From: Proteinivorax hydrogeniformans
Lineage (GTDB): Bacteria; Bacillota; Proteinivoracia; Proteinivoracales; Proteinivoracaceae
Reading direction: 5' to 3'
DNA length: 64,000 nucleotides
NCBI RefSeq assembly: GCF_040515995.1
Contig: NZ_CP159485.1
Location: forward strand, 1,178,001-1,242,000
Part shown: one piece after another, positions 1 through 8,231 of the stretch
Numbering within the stretch: position 1 is the first letter of the stretch
Layout: the number at the start of each line of letters is the position of its first letter
Made by a program: the position numbers and the translations under genes
The notes under the pieces: generated by a model
What the model was told of the DNA's origin: nothing
The model's input: the letters and a program-made list of their open reading frames with translations, nothing else
Databases searched by the model: none

Positions 1-1
1 T

Positions 2-205
2 ACGTCTAAAAACATAAACAGCAAGCTTAAACTACACCCTTATAGGCTGGAGAAAGCCATAAAGCAAGCTTCGAGATTTACTTTAAAAAAACTTCTCAAA
101 AAGTTAGAGATTTTAGCCAGATATGAAGGCAAAATTAAACAAGGTAAGCTAGAAGGTATTAAGGGCTTAGAAATGGTAATTGTGGAAATGAAAGAAACTA
201 ATTAA
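2..205 (+). CDS. holA: DNA polymerase III delta subunit, C-terminal end (partial)
   Basis: Only the last 67 codons are in the window, read in the frame that starts at base 2 and stops at TAA 203-205. The fragment has the helical tail typical of the clamp-loader delta subunit: a 'HPYRLEKAIKQASRF' helix followed by a Leu/Lys-rich helix and a short 'YEGKIKQGKLEGIKGLEMVIVEM' end. Delta opens the beta sliding clamp during clamp loading. Its position tail-to-tail with rpsT matches the holA (yqeN)-rpsT neighbourhood of Bacillus and many Clostridia. The family call rests on a short tail plus this synteny, so it is likely rather than certain. Confidence 0.75.
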   Translation, partial: TSKNINSKLKLHPYRLEKAIKQASRFTLKKLLKKLEILARYEGKIKQGKLEGIKGLEMVIVEMKETN

Positions 206-206
206 A

Positions 207-249
207 AAAGAGACCGTCCTCTACAGATAATTGAGGATGGTCTCTTTTT
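207..249 (+). terminator. Intrinsic terminator after holA
   Basis: A 13-bp stem (209-221 pairing with 233-245, one G-T pair) is followed by TTTTT. An A-run on the other side means it could also act on minus-strand transcription. Confidence 0.85.
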
Positions 250-261
250 GCATTACTTATT

Positions 262-293
262 AAAAAAGGACACCGGATTTATTTAGGTGTCCT
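262..293 (-). terminator. Intrinsic terminator of rpsT
   Basis: Read on the minus strand, an 8-bp stem AGGACACC/GGTGTCCT (286-293 with 267-274) is followed by a T-run that corresponds to the A-run at 262-267. It lies just past the rpsT stop codon. Confidence 0.8.
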
Positions 294-300
294 AAATTAA

Positions 301-564
301 CTAAGCGATGTTATTGAACTTTTTCGCTAGGCGTGACTTTTTACGGGCAGCAGTGTTTTTGTGTAAAACACCTTTGCTAACTGCAGAGTCTATAGCTTTT
401 ACTGCGTTAGTAAGCTCAGTTTGAGCTAACTCTTTATCGTTATTAAGTAATGCTGTTTCGTAGTTTTTAATTCTGTTTTTAACAAATGATCTTATAGCGT
501 AATTTCTTTCAGTTTTTTTAGCGGTAATTCTTACTCTTTTCTTAGCAGACTTGATATTAGGCAT
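301..564 (-). CDS. rpsT: 30S ribosomal protein S20
   Basis: An 87-residue, Lys/Arg-rich protein starting MPNIKSAKKR, the hallmark N-terminus of S20, with the 'SFVKNRIK' and 'KGVLHKNTAARKKSRLAKK' segments. S20 binds 16S rRNA in the body of the 30S subunit. The open frame extends 14 codons further upstream, but the ATG at 562-564 is the right start: it gives the conserved N-terminus and sits behind a strong GGAGGTGA site at about 574-581. It is monocistronic on the minus strand, with its own promoter (611-639) and terminator. In other bacteria S20 can control its own translation; nothing here shows this directly. Confidence 0.97.
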   Translation of the reverse strand: MPNIKSAKKRVRITAKKTERNYAIRSFVKNRIKNYETALLNNDKELAQTELTNAVKAIDSAVSKGVLHKNTAARKKSRLAKKFNNIA

Positions 565-610
565 TTGTGCAGTCACCTCCTTTAACCATAACGAGCAAAT
601 TAACAAAACT

Positions 611-639
611 ATTTTACCATGAACTTGCTATAAATGCAA
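611..639 (-). promoter_or_regulatory. Sigma-A type promoter of rpsT
   Basis: On the minus strand TTGCAT (639-634), a 17-bp spacer and TAAAAT (616-611) make a good vegetative promoter, about 45 bases upstream of the rpsT start. Confidence 0.65.
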
Positions 640-753
640 CAAGATACTTAGTTTTAAGTTTTTATAATGCGTTATTTTTTTAATTTAAGACTGTATGAAT
701 ACTAAATCAATTATAAGGAAAACCTAGAAAAAAAGCAAACTAGAGGTGATAAT

Positions 754-1080
754 ATGTTGAGATTAGTAATTAGGTTCATTATTTCTGCGATTGTATTAAT
801 GGCCATGGGATTTTTTCTGCCGGGATTTGGGGCTTTAGGATTTGTTGGAGCTTTAATTTCAGCGGTAGTAATTTCTGTGCTAGGTTATATCATGGAAAAA
901 TTATTTGGTGAAAACATTTCTCCACAAAATCGTGGTATTGTAGGATTTATTTCATCTGCGGTTGTTATATATCTAGCGCAATTTTTAGTGGCTGATTTAA
1001 ATGTCTCTATTTTCGGTGCTCTTATTGCGGCGTTTATTATAGGAATAGTGGATGCATTTGTTCCAACAGAACTTAGATAA
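754..1080 (+). CDS. Small membrane protein, phage-holin-like (YvlD) family
   Basis: A 108-residue, very hydrophobic protein with about four membrane segments (roughly 4-25, 27-50, 62-80, 84-103) and short loops. The pattern fits the bacterial 'phage holin family' of small membrane proteins (related to YvlD), which are chromosomal genes and not lysis proteins of a phage. The ATG is preceded by AGAGGTGA. It sits 14 bases upstream of the germination protease gene and is probably co-transcribed with it, so a role in sporulating cells is possible, but its function is unknown. No other phage gene is nearby. Confidence 0.75.
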   Translation: MLRLVIRFIISAIVLMAMGFFLPGFGALGFVGALISAVVISVLGYIMEKLFGENISPQNRGIVGFISSAVVIYLAQFLVADLNVSIFGALIAAFIIGIVDAFVPTELR

Positions 1081-1094
1081 AGGAGGAATTTGTT

Positions 1095-2081
1095 TTGACA
1101 ATTAATTTTAGGACAGACTTAGCAGTTGAAGCTCACGAATATGTAGCAACACAGAACCCCCAAGGAATCAACGGAGTGGATGTACAGGATCAAAACTTTC
1201 AAGACCATTTTGTTAAGAGAGTTGAAATAACTACTCCTGGGGCGTCTCAACAAATGGGCAAACAAATGGGGAGATATATAACTTTAGAAATGCCAGACTT
1301 TCGTAAGAAAAACACAGAGTTTGAAGAAAGGGTAAGTCAAACTTTTGCTCAACAATTAAACTCTATGTTACCACCAAGTCCTAACCAGAATGTTCTTATT
1401 GTGGGGTTAGGCAACTGGAACGTCACTCCAGATGCATTAGGGCCAAAAGTTATCGACAGACTACTTATTACCCGTCACCTGAAATCCATGATGCCCGAAA
1501 GATTTAGTAATAACGACTACCAAACAGTGTCGGCGCTTGCGCCAGGTGTTTTAGGTTTAACTGGGATTGAAACTAGTGAGGTTATTGAAGGAGTAGTTAG
1601 GCAAACTCAACCCGACTATATTATAGCCATAGATGCTCTAGCTGCAAGGGATGTATCAAGGCTCAACACTACAATCCAAATCTCTGATACAGGAATACAT
1701 CCTGGTTCAGGAGTTGGTAATAAAAGAAAGGGAATAACAAGGGAAGATTTAGGTGTCGATGTAATAGCAATTGGTGTTCCAACTGTTGTAGATGCTGTCA
1801 CTGTAACAAGTGATACCATCGAGATGGTTACAAATACAGTTGCTCAAAATAGCCAAGGCGGTCAAGGTGGTCAGTTTTACCAAGCATTAAACTCATTAGA
1901 TGGGCAACAAAAAGAGCAGTTGATAGCTGAAGTGTTAAATCAGAATCTAGGTTCTTTGATTGTTACTCCAAAAGAGATAGATAGACTAATTGAAGATATA
2001 AGTGATGTTGTGGCAGGCGGAATTAACGCAGCTTTGCATCCAGTGATAGACTATCAAGATGCAACAAAACATTTATATTAG
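1095..2081 (+). CDS. gpr: Germination protease GPR
   Basis: GPR is an aspartic-type endopeptidase that starts the breakdown of small acid-soluble spore proteins (SASP) during germination. It is made as a zymogen in the forespore and processed by removing a short N-terminal propeptide. The 328-residue protein carries the family signatures 'FRTDLAVEAHE' near the processing site, 'VLIVGLGNWNVTPDALGPKV', 'YIIAIDALAARDVSRLNTTIQISDTGIHPGSGVGNKR' and 'VIAIGVPTVVDAVTV'. It is somewhat shorter than the roughly 370-residue Bacillus enzyme. The start is TTG, behind AGGAGG at 1082-1087. The family is normally transcribed by forespore sigma-G, but I did not find a convincing sigma-G promoter upstream of the holin-like gene. 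Confidence 0.96.
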   Translation: MTINFRTDLAVEAHEYVATQNPQGINGVDVQDQNFQDHFVKRVEITTPGASQQMGKQMGRYITLEMPDFRKKNTEFEERVSQTFAQQLNSMLPPSPNQNVLIVGLGNWNVTPDALGPKVIDRLLITRHLKSMMPERFSNNDYQTVSALAPGVLGLTGIETSEVIEGVVRQTQPDYIIAIDALAARDVSRLNTTIQISDTGIHPGSGVGNKRKGITREDLGVDVIAIGVPTVVDAVTVTSDTIEMVTNTVAQNSQGGQGGQFYQALNSLDGQQKEQLIAEVLNQNLGSLIVTPKEIDRLIEDISDVVAGGINAALHPVIDYQDATKHLY

Positions 2082-2084
2082 TTT

Positions 2085-2116
2085 AAAAGGTGGGCGCTAA
2101 TGTGCCCTCCTTTTTT
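2085..2116 (+). terminator. Intrinsic terminator after gpr
   Basis: A stem AAAGGTGGGCGC/GTGCCCTCCTTT with one mismatch and one G-T pair (2086-2097 with 2102-2113), followed by TTTT. Confidence 0.75.
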
Positions 2117-2221
2117 GTCCTTTCAATTAATTTTCATGTATGTTTTTGGTTCAATTAGAATAGTAATGTGTTAGTTATGAATTAATTGGACAAAGTCTTG
2201 CTTATGGCGGGAGGTACATAT

Positions 2222-3283
2222 ATGAAAAGAACTAATCAGCAAAGCTTTCATCAGTTTAAAAATAGCAATAGATTTTCCTATAAAAACTCTAAAAGTAAAT
2301 CCCCTATAGTTAATATTCCACTGCTGATAATCACGGTGGGCATAACTTTTTTTATGCTAGTTTTTGTTATGCAAAATTATTACACTCATAATCCACATCT
2401 TTATAAAGACTACCTTCTACAAACAGTGCCTGCCTTTGAAATGGTAGCGCCGCGAGAAGAAGACATAGTGGAGCATAGTTTGCTAGTTAGCTTAGTGAGT
2501 ATGACAACAGGTATAAATATAACTAATCCTTTTAGCCTTTTAGAAAGCCAGGTGCCTGCTTTTGCTCAGCTAGACTATAAACCTGTGGTTACCACTCCAG
2601 CTGAAAAAAAGCCTTTAGAAGTTGTCGAAAACGATGCTGAGGAAGAAGAAAAGAATGAACCTGCTATAAACGCCGAAGATTTAAAGGTGGCAATTTACCA
2701 TTCGCATACTACGGAAGCTTTTGTGCCGACAAGCGGCATTCCGCATACCGAAAAGTTTGATGAAACCATCGTAAAGGTGGGAGAAAAACTAAAAGAACAG
2801 TTAGAGAGTATGGGCGTTTATGTATTACACGATAAAACATACCATAATCAAAGACATAGTGAGTCTTACCGCAAATCTGCCACCACAGTAGAAGAAATTG
2901 TTAAGGAAAATGATTTTGATCTAATAATAGACCTACACCGTGATGGTGTGGGACAAAGTTCCAGCGTTGGAAGGCCGGTTACAACAGCTGATATTCAAGG
3001 GGAAGAAATGGGCAAACTCCTTTTCCTTGTAGGTGGGAGACATGATGATTGGAGACAAAATTATGCGCTAGCCAACACGCTAAATGAAGTCACCAAGCAA
3101 AAGTACCCCGGTCTAAGCCGTGGTGTAATAGTTAGGTCCACTGGAAACTACAATCAAGACCTTCATAAAAATAATATACTTATAGAAATCGGTGGTCATT
3201 GGAATACTTTAGAAGAGGCTATAAAAACAACTAAGCCTCTTGCAGAAATTATTGTGGAGGGACTTATGCAAAGAAATGAATAA
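2222..3283 (+). CDS. spoIIP: Stage II sporulation protein P (peptidoglycan amidase/endopeptidase)
   Basis: SpoIIP works with SpoIID and SpoIIM in the mother cell to remove septal peptidoglycan and drive engulfment. The 353-residue protein has a basic cytoplasmic N-terminus, one membrane anchor (about 29-50), an acidic linker and a SpoIIP catalytic domain from about 156. The likely metal-site residues are in 'YHSHTTEAF', 'DLHRDGVG' and a late Glu in 'ILIEIGGHW'. The open frame reaches back to a TTG at 2186, but ATG 2222 follows a GGGAGG site and is the likely start. A gpr-spoIIP order is common in spore formers. A second SpoIIP-type protein with a different membrane layout is at 44536. Confidence 0.95.
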   Translation: MKRTNQQSFHQFKNSNRFSYKNSKSKSPIVNIPLLIITVGITFFMLVFVMQNYYTHNPHLYKDYLLQTVPAFEMVAPREEDIVEHSLLVSLVSMTTGINITNPFSLLESQVPAFAQLDYKPVVTTPAEKKPLEVVENDAEEEEKNEPAINAEDLKVAIYHSHTTEAFVPTSGIPHTEKFDETIVKVGEKLKEQLESMGVYVLHDKTYHNQRHSESYRKSATTVEEIVKENDFDLIIDLHRDGVGQSSSVGRPVTTADIQGEEMGKLLFLVGGRHDDWRQNYALANTLNEVTKQKYPGLSRGVIVRSTGNYNQDLHKNNILIEIGGHWNTLEEAIKTTKPLAEIIVEGLMQRNE

Positions 3284-3470
3284 AAAAGTTTTAGCAGCAC
3301 TTCTTTACCTTCTTTTTCTCTACTCTTTTTTCACCTTAGCCCATGCAGGTTTAGAGGAAGTTTATGGCGATCAGCCAGCAGTACTACGTTTAAACAGAGG
3401 GGACGGCCAGATAGAAATACTGGGTAGGAAATTCCAATATCCTTTTGTGGACACACATGTATTCGATTAA
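3276..3470 (+). CDS. Small secreted protein downstream of spoIIP, unknown function
   Basis: A 64-residue protein whose first 24 residues (MNKKVLAALLYLLFLY... ending AHA) form a good signal peptide with an AxA cleavage site. The predicted mature part is only about 40 residues, starts GLEEVYGDQ and has no cysteine. The ATG overlaps the end of spoIIP by eight bases, which suggests translational coupling and expression together with engulfment genes. I do not recognise the family. The ORF is short, but the overlap, the signal peptide and the compact end before the lepA promoter make it a credible gene. Confidence 0.6.
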   Translation: MNKKVLAALLYLLFLYSFFTLAHAGLEEVYGDQPAVLRLNRGDGQIEILGRKFQYPFVDTHVFD

Positions 3471-3483
3471 AAATGGGTAGCAC

Positions 3484-3512
3484 TTGTCCATTTACCATCC
3501 AAATGCTATAAT
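3484..3512 (+). promoter_or_regulatory. Sigma-A promoter of lepA-hemW
   Basis: TTGTCC, a 17-bp spacer and a perfect TATAAT, about 38 bases upstream of the lepA start. Confidence 0.8.
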
Positions 3513-3549
3513 TTTGTACTATATACATACTTAACTTAGGAGGATATTG

Positions 3550-5346
3550 ATGGACCAACAAAAGATAAGAAACTTTTCAATAATTGCTCATATAGACCAT
3601 GGAAAATCCACCCTTGCTGACCGCATCTTAGAGCATACAGGGACCCTTACAGATAGGGAGATGTCTGAACAGGTATTAGATCAAATGGATCTAGAAAAAG
3701 AACGTGGAATAACTATCAAACTACAGGCGGTTGCATTAGATTACAAAGCCCAAGATGGTGAAAGCTATAAGTTAAACTTAATAGATACTCCTGGTCATGT
3801 AGACTTTGCTTACGAAGTTTCTAGAAGTTTAGCTGCATGTGAAGGAGCTATTTTGGTTGTGGATGCTGCTCAAGGTATAGAAGCTCAAACATTAGCAAAT
3901 GTTTATCTTGCAATGGAAAACGATTTAGAAATAATTCCTGTAATTAACAAAATCGATCTTCCTAATGCCGATGTCGAAAAAGTAAAAAAAGAGGTAGTTG
4001 ATGTGCTAGGAGTCGACGCTGAGTCTATAGTATTAGCATCAGCTAAAGAGGGAATTGGCATTGAAGACATTTTAGAGGCTGTAGTTACTAATGTGCCTGC
4101 TCCAGAAACAGAGAATAACAAACCATTAAGAGCCTTAATTTTTGATTCCCACTTTGATAACTACAAAGGGGTTATTGTATATACTAAAGTAGTTGAAGGA
4201 GAAATCAAAAAAGGCGAAAAAATAAAAATGATGTCAACGGGAAAATCGTTTGAGGTAATAGAGACCGGTAAGTTTAGGCCTGCCCCTGTTTCTGTAGACA
4301 AGCTTTCAGCGGGAGAAGTTGGGTTTATTGTAGCTGGCATAAAAGAAGTGAAGGATACCCGAGTTGGTGATACAATAACTAAATTATCGTCAGAGGCGAA
4401 TAAACCTCTTCCAGGTTACAAAAAAGCTAACCCTATGGTCTATTGCGGCCTTTACCCTGTTGATAACAGCGACTATACAGAGCTTAGGGATGCATTAGAC
4501 AAGCTGATATTAAATGATGCAGCTTTAGTATATGAGCCAGAGAGTTCTGTAGCTTTAGGTTTTGGTTATCGCTGTGGCTTTTTAGGCTTGCTACACATGG
4601 AAATTATCCAGGAAAGGCTAGAAAGAGAATATGGTTTAGACCTGATAATTACCGCACCAAATGTTATTTATCATGTATATGATCTTGAAGAAAATATGAT
4701 TAAGGTGGACAACCCTGCTCAGTTGCCTGAAAGATCAGAAATACAAAGAATAGAGGAGCCTTATGTAAAAGCATCAGTCATAGTACCACAGGATTATATA
4801 GGTGCAGTAATGGAAATTTGTCAGGAAAAACGGGGAACATTTAAAACCATGGACTATCTAGATGACATAAGGGTAATGATTCATTATGACATACCTCTTA
4901 GTGAAATTTTATATGACTTTTTTGATAACTTAAAATCAAAAACACGAGGATACGCTTCGCTTGACTATGAGTTTTTAGGCTACAAACCATCTGAATTAGT
5001 TAAGCTTGATATAAAGCTTAATGAAGAGATAGTTGATGCCCTATCTGTTATTGTGCACAAAGATAATGCATACAGTAGGGGACGGGCTTTAGCATCAAAG
5101 CTTAGAGAAATAATTCCACGTCAAATGTTTGAGGTTCCAATCCAAGCGGCCATAGGAAATAAAATTATTGCTAGAGAAACAGTAAAAGCAATGCGAAAAA
5201 ATGTTTTAGCCAAATGCTATGGTGGGGACATAACTCGAAAAAGAAAGCTAATTGAAAAACAAAAAGAAGGTAAAAAGCGAATGAAGCAATTAGGAACAGT
5301 CGAAGTTCCCCAAGAAGCTTTTATGGCAGTGCTGCGCTTAGAGTAA
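3550..5346 (+). CDS. lepA: Elongation factor 4 (ribosome back-translocase)
   Basis: LepA/EF4 is a ribosome-bound translational GTPase related to EF-G. The 598-residue length is normal for the family. It has the G1 motif 'AHIDHGKST', the G2/G3 region 'ERGITIK' and 'DTPGHVDF', G4 'NKIDLP', an EF-G-like domain II, and the specific C-terminal domain ending in '[20 protein letters not shown]'. A TTG at 3547 directly precedes ATG 3550; I chose the ATG, which follows AGGAGG at good spacing. It overlaps hemW by one base (TAATG), so the two are translationally coupled, the standard lepA-hemW arrangement. Confidence 0.97.
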   Translation: MDQQKIRNFSIIAHIDHGKSTLADRILEHTGTLTDREMSEQVLDQMDLEKERGITIKLQAVALDYKAQDGESYKLNLIDTPGHVDFAYEVSRSLAACEGAILVVDAAQGIEAQTLANVYLAMENDLEIIPVINKIDLPNADVEKVKKEVVDVLGVDAESIVLASAKEGIGIEDILEAVVTNVPAPETENNKPLRALIFDSHFDNYKGVIVYTKVVEGEIKKGEKIKMMSTGKSFEVIETGKFRPAPVSVDKLSAGEVGFIVAGIKEVKDTRVGDTITKLSSEANKPLPGYKKANPMVYCGLYPVDNSDYTELRDALDKLILNDAALVYEPESSVALGFGYRCGFLGLLHMEIIQERLEREYGLDLIITAPNVIYHVYDLEENMIKVDNPAQLPERSEIQRIEEPYVKASVIVPQDYIGAVMEICQEKRGTFKTMDYLDDIRVMIHYDIPLSEILYDFFDNLKSKTRGYASLDYEFLGYKPSELVKLDIKLNEEIVDALSVIVHKDNAYSRGRALASKLREIIPRQMFEVPIQAAIGNKIIARETVKAMRKNVLAKCYGGDITRKRKLIEKQKEGKKRMKQLGTVEVPQEAFMAVLRLE

Positions 5347-6464
5347 TGAGCGGCTTATATATCCACATTCCTTATTGTAATACTAAGTGCTCTTACTGTG
5401 ACTTTGTTTCCTATACAAACACAAAAACCATTGATAAATATATAAATGCCTTAAAAAACGAAATAACGCTAAATCAAAAAACTCTAAAAGATTTAAAACC
5501 AAGCACCATCTTTATAGGTGGCGGAACCCCAACTTTAGTTCCTGTACATCTAATGCACGATTTATTCAAAGAACTCTCTCAAGTTATAAACATCTCTGAT
5601 GTTAAAGAGTGGACTATAGAAGCAAACCCCAAAACAATATCACTAGAAAAGTTAAATGCCTATAAACAGATAGGTATTAATAGAATCAGCTTAGGGGTTC
5701 AAAGCCTACAGCAAGGCCTTTTAGACTTAATTTCAAGGAAACATACCCCTGCCGAAGCAATTAAAGCTATACAGCTAGCCCAAGGTGTAGGATTTGAAAA
5801 TATTTCAGTGGATTTACTCTACGGGTTGCCCAATCAAACCACTGCAAATATTTTAGACGACATAAAAAGGTTAGTAAATGAAGAGGTAAAGCATATATCT
5901 TTTTATGGCCTACAGCTAGAAGAAGGCACTCCCTTACATGAAAGGGTAAATAGTGGAAGAATTACTCTGCCCAAAGAGGAAGATATCAAAAAGCAGTATT
6001 TGCAAGCTGTGGACTTATTAACAAACTACGGCTATAAGCAATATGAAATATCAAATTTTAGCAAACCTAACTTTAAAAGCTTACACAACCTAGGGTATTG
6101 GAATAGAGGTAATTACCTTGGTTTAGGAGTAGCAAGTCACTCAAAAATAGCTAAAAAACGTTTTTATAACACAAATAGCCTTAATGAATACCTCAGCACC
6201 CTAGAAGGTAATAAGTTGCCAATAAAGGAAAGTCAGGTCCTAAAAAAGAGTGAAGAAAAACTTGAACAGGTGATGCTTAAGTTGCGGACTGATATGGGGA
6301 TCCCTCTAAAGCAGTTTACTAACTGCCCAAAGTTTTCCCTTTATCATGACAACCTTATCTCTAACAGTCTTGCAGTTAATGAAAAGGGTACGCTCAAACT
6401 TACTGCTAATGGATACCTGCTTTCTAATAAAATAATTGCAGATTTGTGGAATTTTATTGAATAA
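5346..6464 (+). CDS. hemW: Radical SAM heme chaperone HemW
   Basis: A 372-residue radical-SAM protein with the cluster motif 'CNTKCSYCDF' (CxxxCxxC) close to the N-terminus, 'FIGGGTPT', and the 'RISLGVQSLQ' and 'DLLYGLPNQT' segments of the HemN/HemW family. The CxxxCxxC followed by D/F and the short length favour the heme-binding chaperone HemW over coproporphyrinogen dehydrogenase HemN. It lies between lepA and the hrcA operon, as in many Firmicutes. The ATG overlaps the lepA stop codon. Confidence 0.93.
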   Translation: MSGLYIHIPYCNTKCSYCDFVSYTNTKTIDKYINALKNEITLNQKTLKDLKPSTIFIGGGTPTLVPVHLMHDLFKELSQVINISDVKEWTIEANPKTISLEKLNAYKQIGINRISLGVQSLQQGLLDLISRKHTPAEAIKAIQLAQGVGFENISVDLLYGLPNQTTANILDDIKRLVNEEVKHISFYGLQLEEGTPLHERVNSGRITLPKEEDIKKQYLQAVDLLTNYGYKQYEISNFSKPNFKSLHNLGYWNRGNYLGLGVASHSKIAKKRFYNTNSLNEYLSTLEGNKLPIKESQVLKKSEEKLEQVMLKLRTDMGIPLKQFTNCPKFSLYHDNLISNSLAVNEKGTLKLTANGYLLSNKIIADLWNFIE

Positions 6465-6491
6465 TGTAGGAAAAATATTCTGCCAAACACG

Positions 6492-6529
6492 TTGACTTTT
6501 TTGGCTAAAAATGATATTTTATGTATAGT
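6492..6529 (+). promoter_or_regulatory. Promoter of the hrcA-grpE-dnaK-dnaJ operon
   Basis: Two overlapping sigma-A-like promoters can be read, both with 17-bp spacers: TTGACT (6492-6497) with TATTTT (6515-6520), and TTGGCT (6501-6506) with TATAGT (6524-6529). Either would place the start site in or next to the CIRCE operator. Confidence 0.6.
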
Positions 6530-6555
6530 TAGCACTCAAGCTTATAGAGTGCTAA
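6529..6555 (+). promoter_or_regulatory. CIRCE operator, HrcA binding site
   Basis: A perfect match to the CIRCE inverted repeat: TTAGCACTC (6529-6537), nine bases, GAGTGCTAA (6547-6555). It overlaps the promoter and lies 23 bases upstream of hrcA. HrcA bound here represses the operon until heat shock occupies the GroE-dependent repressor, so the operon is autoregulated. Confidence 0.97.
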
Positions 6556-6578
6556 CAAGAAAGATGGGGGTTGATTAT

Positions 6579-7604
6579 ATGGTGGATTTAGGTGCTAGAA
6601 AACGGGAAATTCTAAAAGCTATTGTGCTAGACTACATTAACACAGCTGAACCTATAGGCTCTCGCACGCTGGCTAAAAGACACCAAATCGGATTTAGTCC
6701 AGCTACCATACGGAACGAAATGGCAGACCTAGAAGAGTTAGGATTTTTAGTTCAACCGCATACTTCCTCTGGTCGAATCCCCAGCCAACTTGGATATAGA
6801 ATTTTTGTAGATGATTTAATGGAGAGGGATAGGTTAAAGCGAGAGGAAGCACATAAACTTAAGACTATGTACTCAAAAAAGTTAAGTGATCTAAATCTTT
6901 TAATTGAGCATACTGCCACAACCTTATCAAAAATTACAAACTACACATCTGTAGTTGTAAGTACAGAACGACCAGGACTAGAGATAAAGCACTTAGATTA
7001 TGTTCAATTATCCGACCGAGAGGGCTTGATTCTTTTTGTGACAGAAAATGGCTCCGTAGAGCATAAGAAAATTCGTTTTAGTGCACCTTTTAAAAGTGAA
7101 GAAATAGAAATCATTTTACAAGTTTTAAGATCTAAGTTAGTCGGAAATAAGCTTACCAAAAGTGTGGCTCAATTAGTTTCCGAAATACAAAATGAATTTT
7201 ATAACTTCAGCCCTATATTGTTAGAGTTTACCGAAAGCATCCTATCTTCGCTTTTTAAGACTCAAAACACCAAAGTTGCAACTGGTGGAACCTCCAACTT
7301 TTTGTCTCAGCCAGAGTTTAATGACATAAACAAAATCAGAAGTTTGCTGAGTATATTAGAACAAAATAGTATTTTGTTAGATTTACTAGAGCAAAACTCA
7401 CAAGAAGAGGGAGTAAATGTAAAAATTGGAAACGAATTAATAGTAAGCCAGTTCCACGATTGCTCTTTAGTGTCAACAACATTTAATATTGACGGAATAT
7501 CAACCGGCAAAATAGGAGTTATAGGGCCACAGCGCATGGACTATGGTAAAGTGATGAAGGTATTAGAATATATCTCCAGTAACTTTGACCAACTGATTGA
7601 ATAA
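6579..7604 (+). CDS. hrcA: Heat-inducible transcription repressor HrcA
   Basis: HrcA binds CIRCE and represses the chaperone operons. The 341-residue protein has the N-terminal winged-helix domain ('KREILKAIVLDYINTAEPIGSRTLAKR', 'FSPATIRNEMADLEELGFL', 'HTSSGRIPS'), a GAF-like middle and the usual C-terminus ('GVIGPQRMDYGKVMKVLEYIS'). The open frame begins upstream inside the promoter; ATG 6579, behind GGGGG and giving the conserved MVDLGARKREIL start, is preferred over ATG 6564. It is the first gene of hrcA-grpE-dnaK-dnaJ. Confidence 0.96.
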   Translation: MVDLGARKREILKAIVLDYINTAEPIGSRTLAKRHQIGFSPATIRNEMADLEELGFLVQPHTSSGRIPSQLGYRIFVDDLMERDRLKREEAHKLKTMYSKKLSDLNLLIEHTATTLSKITNYTSVVVSTERPGLEIKHLDYVQLSDREGLILFVTENGSVEHKKIRFSAPFKSEEIEIILQVLRSKLVGNKLTKSVAQLVSEIQNEFYNFSPILLEFTESILSSLFKTQNTKVATGGTSNFLSQPEFNDINKIRSLLSILEQNSILLDLLEQNSQEEGVNVKIGNELIVSQFHDCSLVSTTFNIDGISTGKIGVIGPQRMDYGKVMKVLEYISSNFDQLIE

Positions 7605-7620
7605 TAAAGGGGTGGAAGAC

Positions 7621-8202
7621 TTGGCAAAAGAGAATAAAGAGGAAATAAAAGAAGAAAATCAGCAAGAGCAAAAAGAAGAGCATGCAGAGAATGAAAAGCC
7701 AGAAAATAGTGATGAAAATCAAAATCAAACTAAGCAAGAATATCAAGCTGAGATTCAGTCCTTAAAAAATGATCTAAAAAGAGAAGAAGAGAAAAACGAA
7801 CAGATCTTAGGGCAGCTTGCTAGATTGCAGGCTGATTTTGATAACTTTAGAAAAAGAACCACAAAAGAGAAAAGCGACATAATAAAAAGCGCAAATTCCG
7901 ATTTAATTTTAAAGCTACTACCTGTACTAGATAATTTTGAATTGGCACTACAAAACCAGCAAGAAGATGGTTTTCGTAAAGGTGTAGAAATGATTCTAAG
8001 ACAGCTTGTTGATACACTAGAAAAAGAGGGACTACAAGAAATAGATGCCCTTAACAAGCCCTTTGACCCTACCTTACATGAGGCGGTAATGCAGGAAGAT
8101 AATGATACCGTCGAAGAAAACACTGTAATAGAGGTTATGCGAAAGGGTTACTTACTTAACGATAAACTGCTTCGACCATCAATGGTCAAAGTATCTAAAT
8201 AA
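7621..8202 (+). CDS. grpE: Nucleotide exchange factor GrpE
   Basis: GrpE releases ADP from DnaK. The protein (193 residues) begins with a long Glu/Gln/Lys-rich, coiled-coil segment (about 1-85), followed by the GrpE core: 'LQADFDNFRKRT', 'LPVLDNFELAL', 'GVEMILRQLVDTLEKEGL', 'FDPTLHEAVMQE' and 'GYLLNDKLLRPSMVKVS'. I take TTG 7621, which has GGGGTGG just upstream, as the start; a TTG at 7597 overlapping hrcA lacks a good ribosome binding site. It lies in the CIRCE operon between hrcA and dnaK. Confidence 0.95.
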   Translation: MAKENKEEIKEENQQEQKEEHAENEKPENSDENQNQTKQEYQAEIQSLKNDLKREEEKNEQILGQLARLQADFDNFRKRTTKEKSDIIKSANSDLILKLLPVLDNFELALQNQQEDGFRKGVEMILRQLVDTLEKEGLQEIDALNKPFDPTLHEAVMQEDNDTVEENTVIEVMRKGYLLNDKLLRPSMVKVSK

Positions 8203-8231
8203 TTACAACGAAAACTTAGGAGGTAAAAGAT

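Noticed and set aside
754-1080. Prophage remnant suggested by the holin-like protein
   Set aside because: It is a chromosomal family next to gpr. No other phage gene, integrase or att site is nearby.
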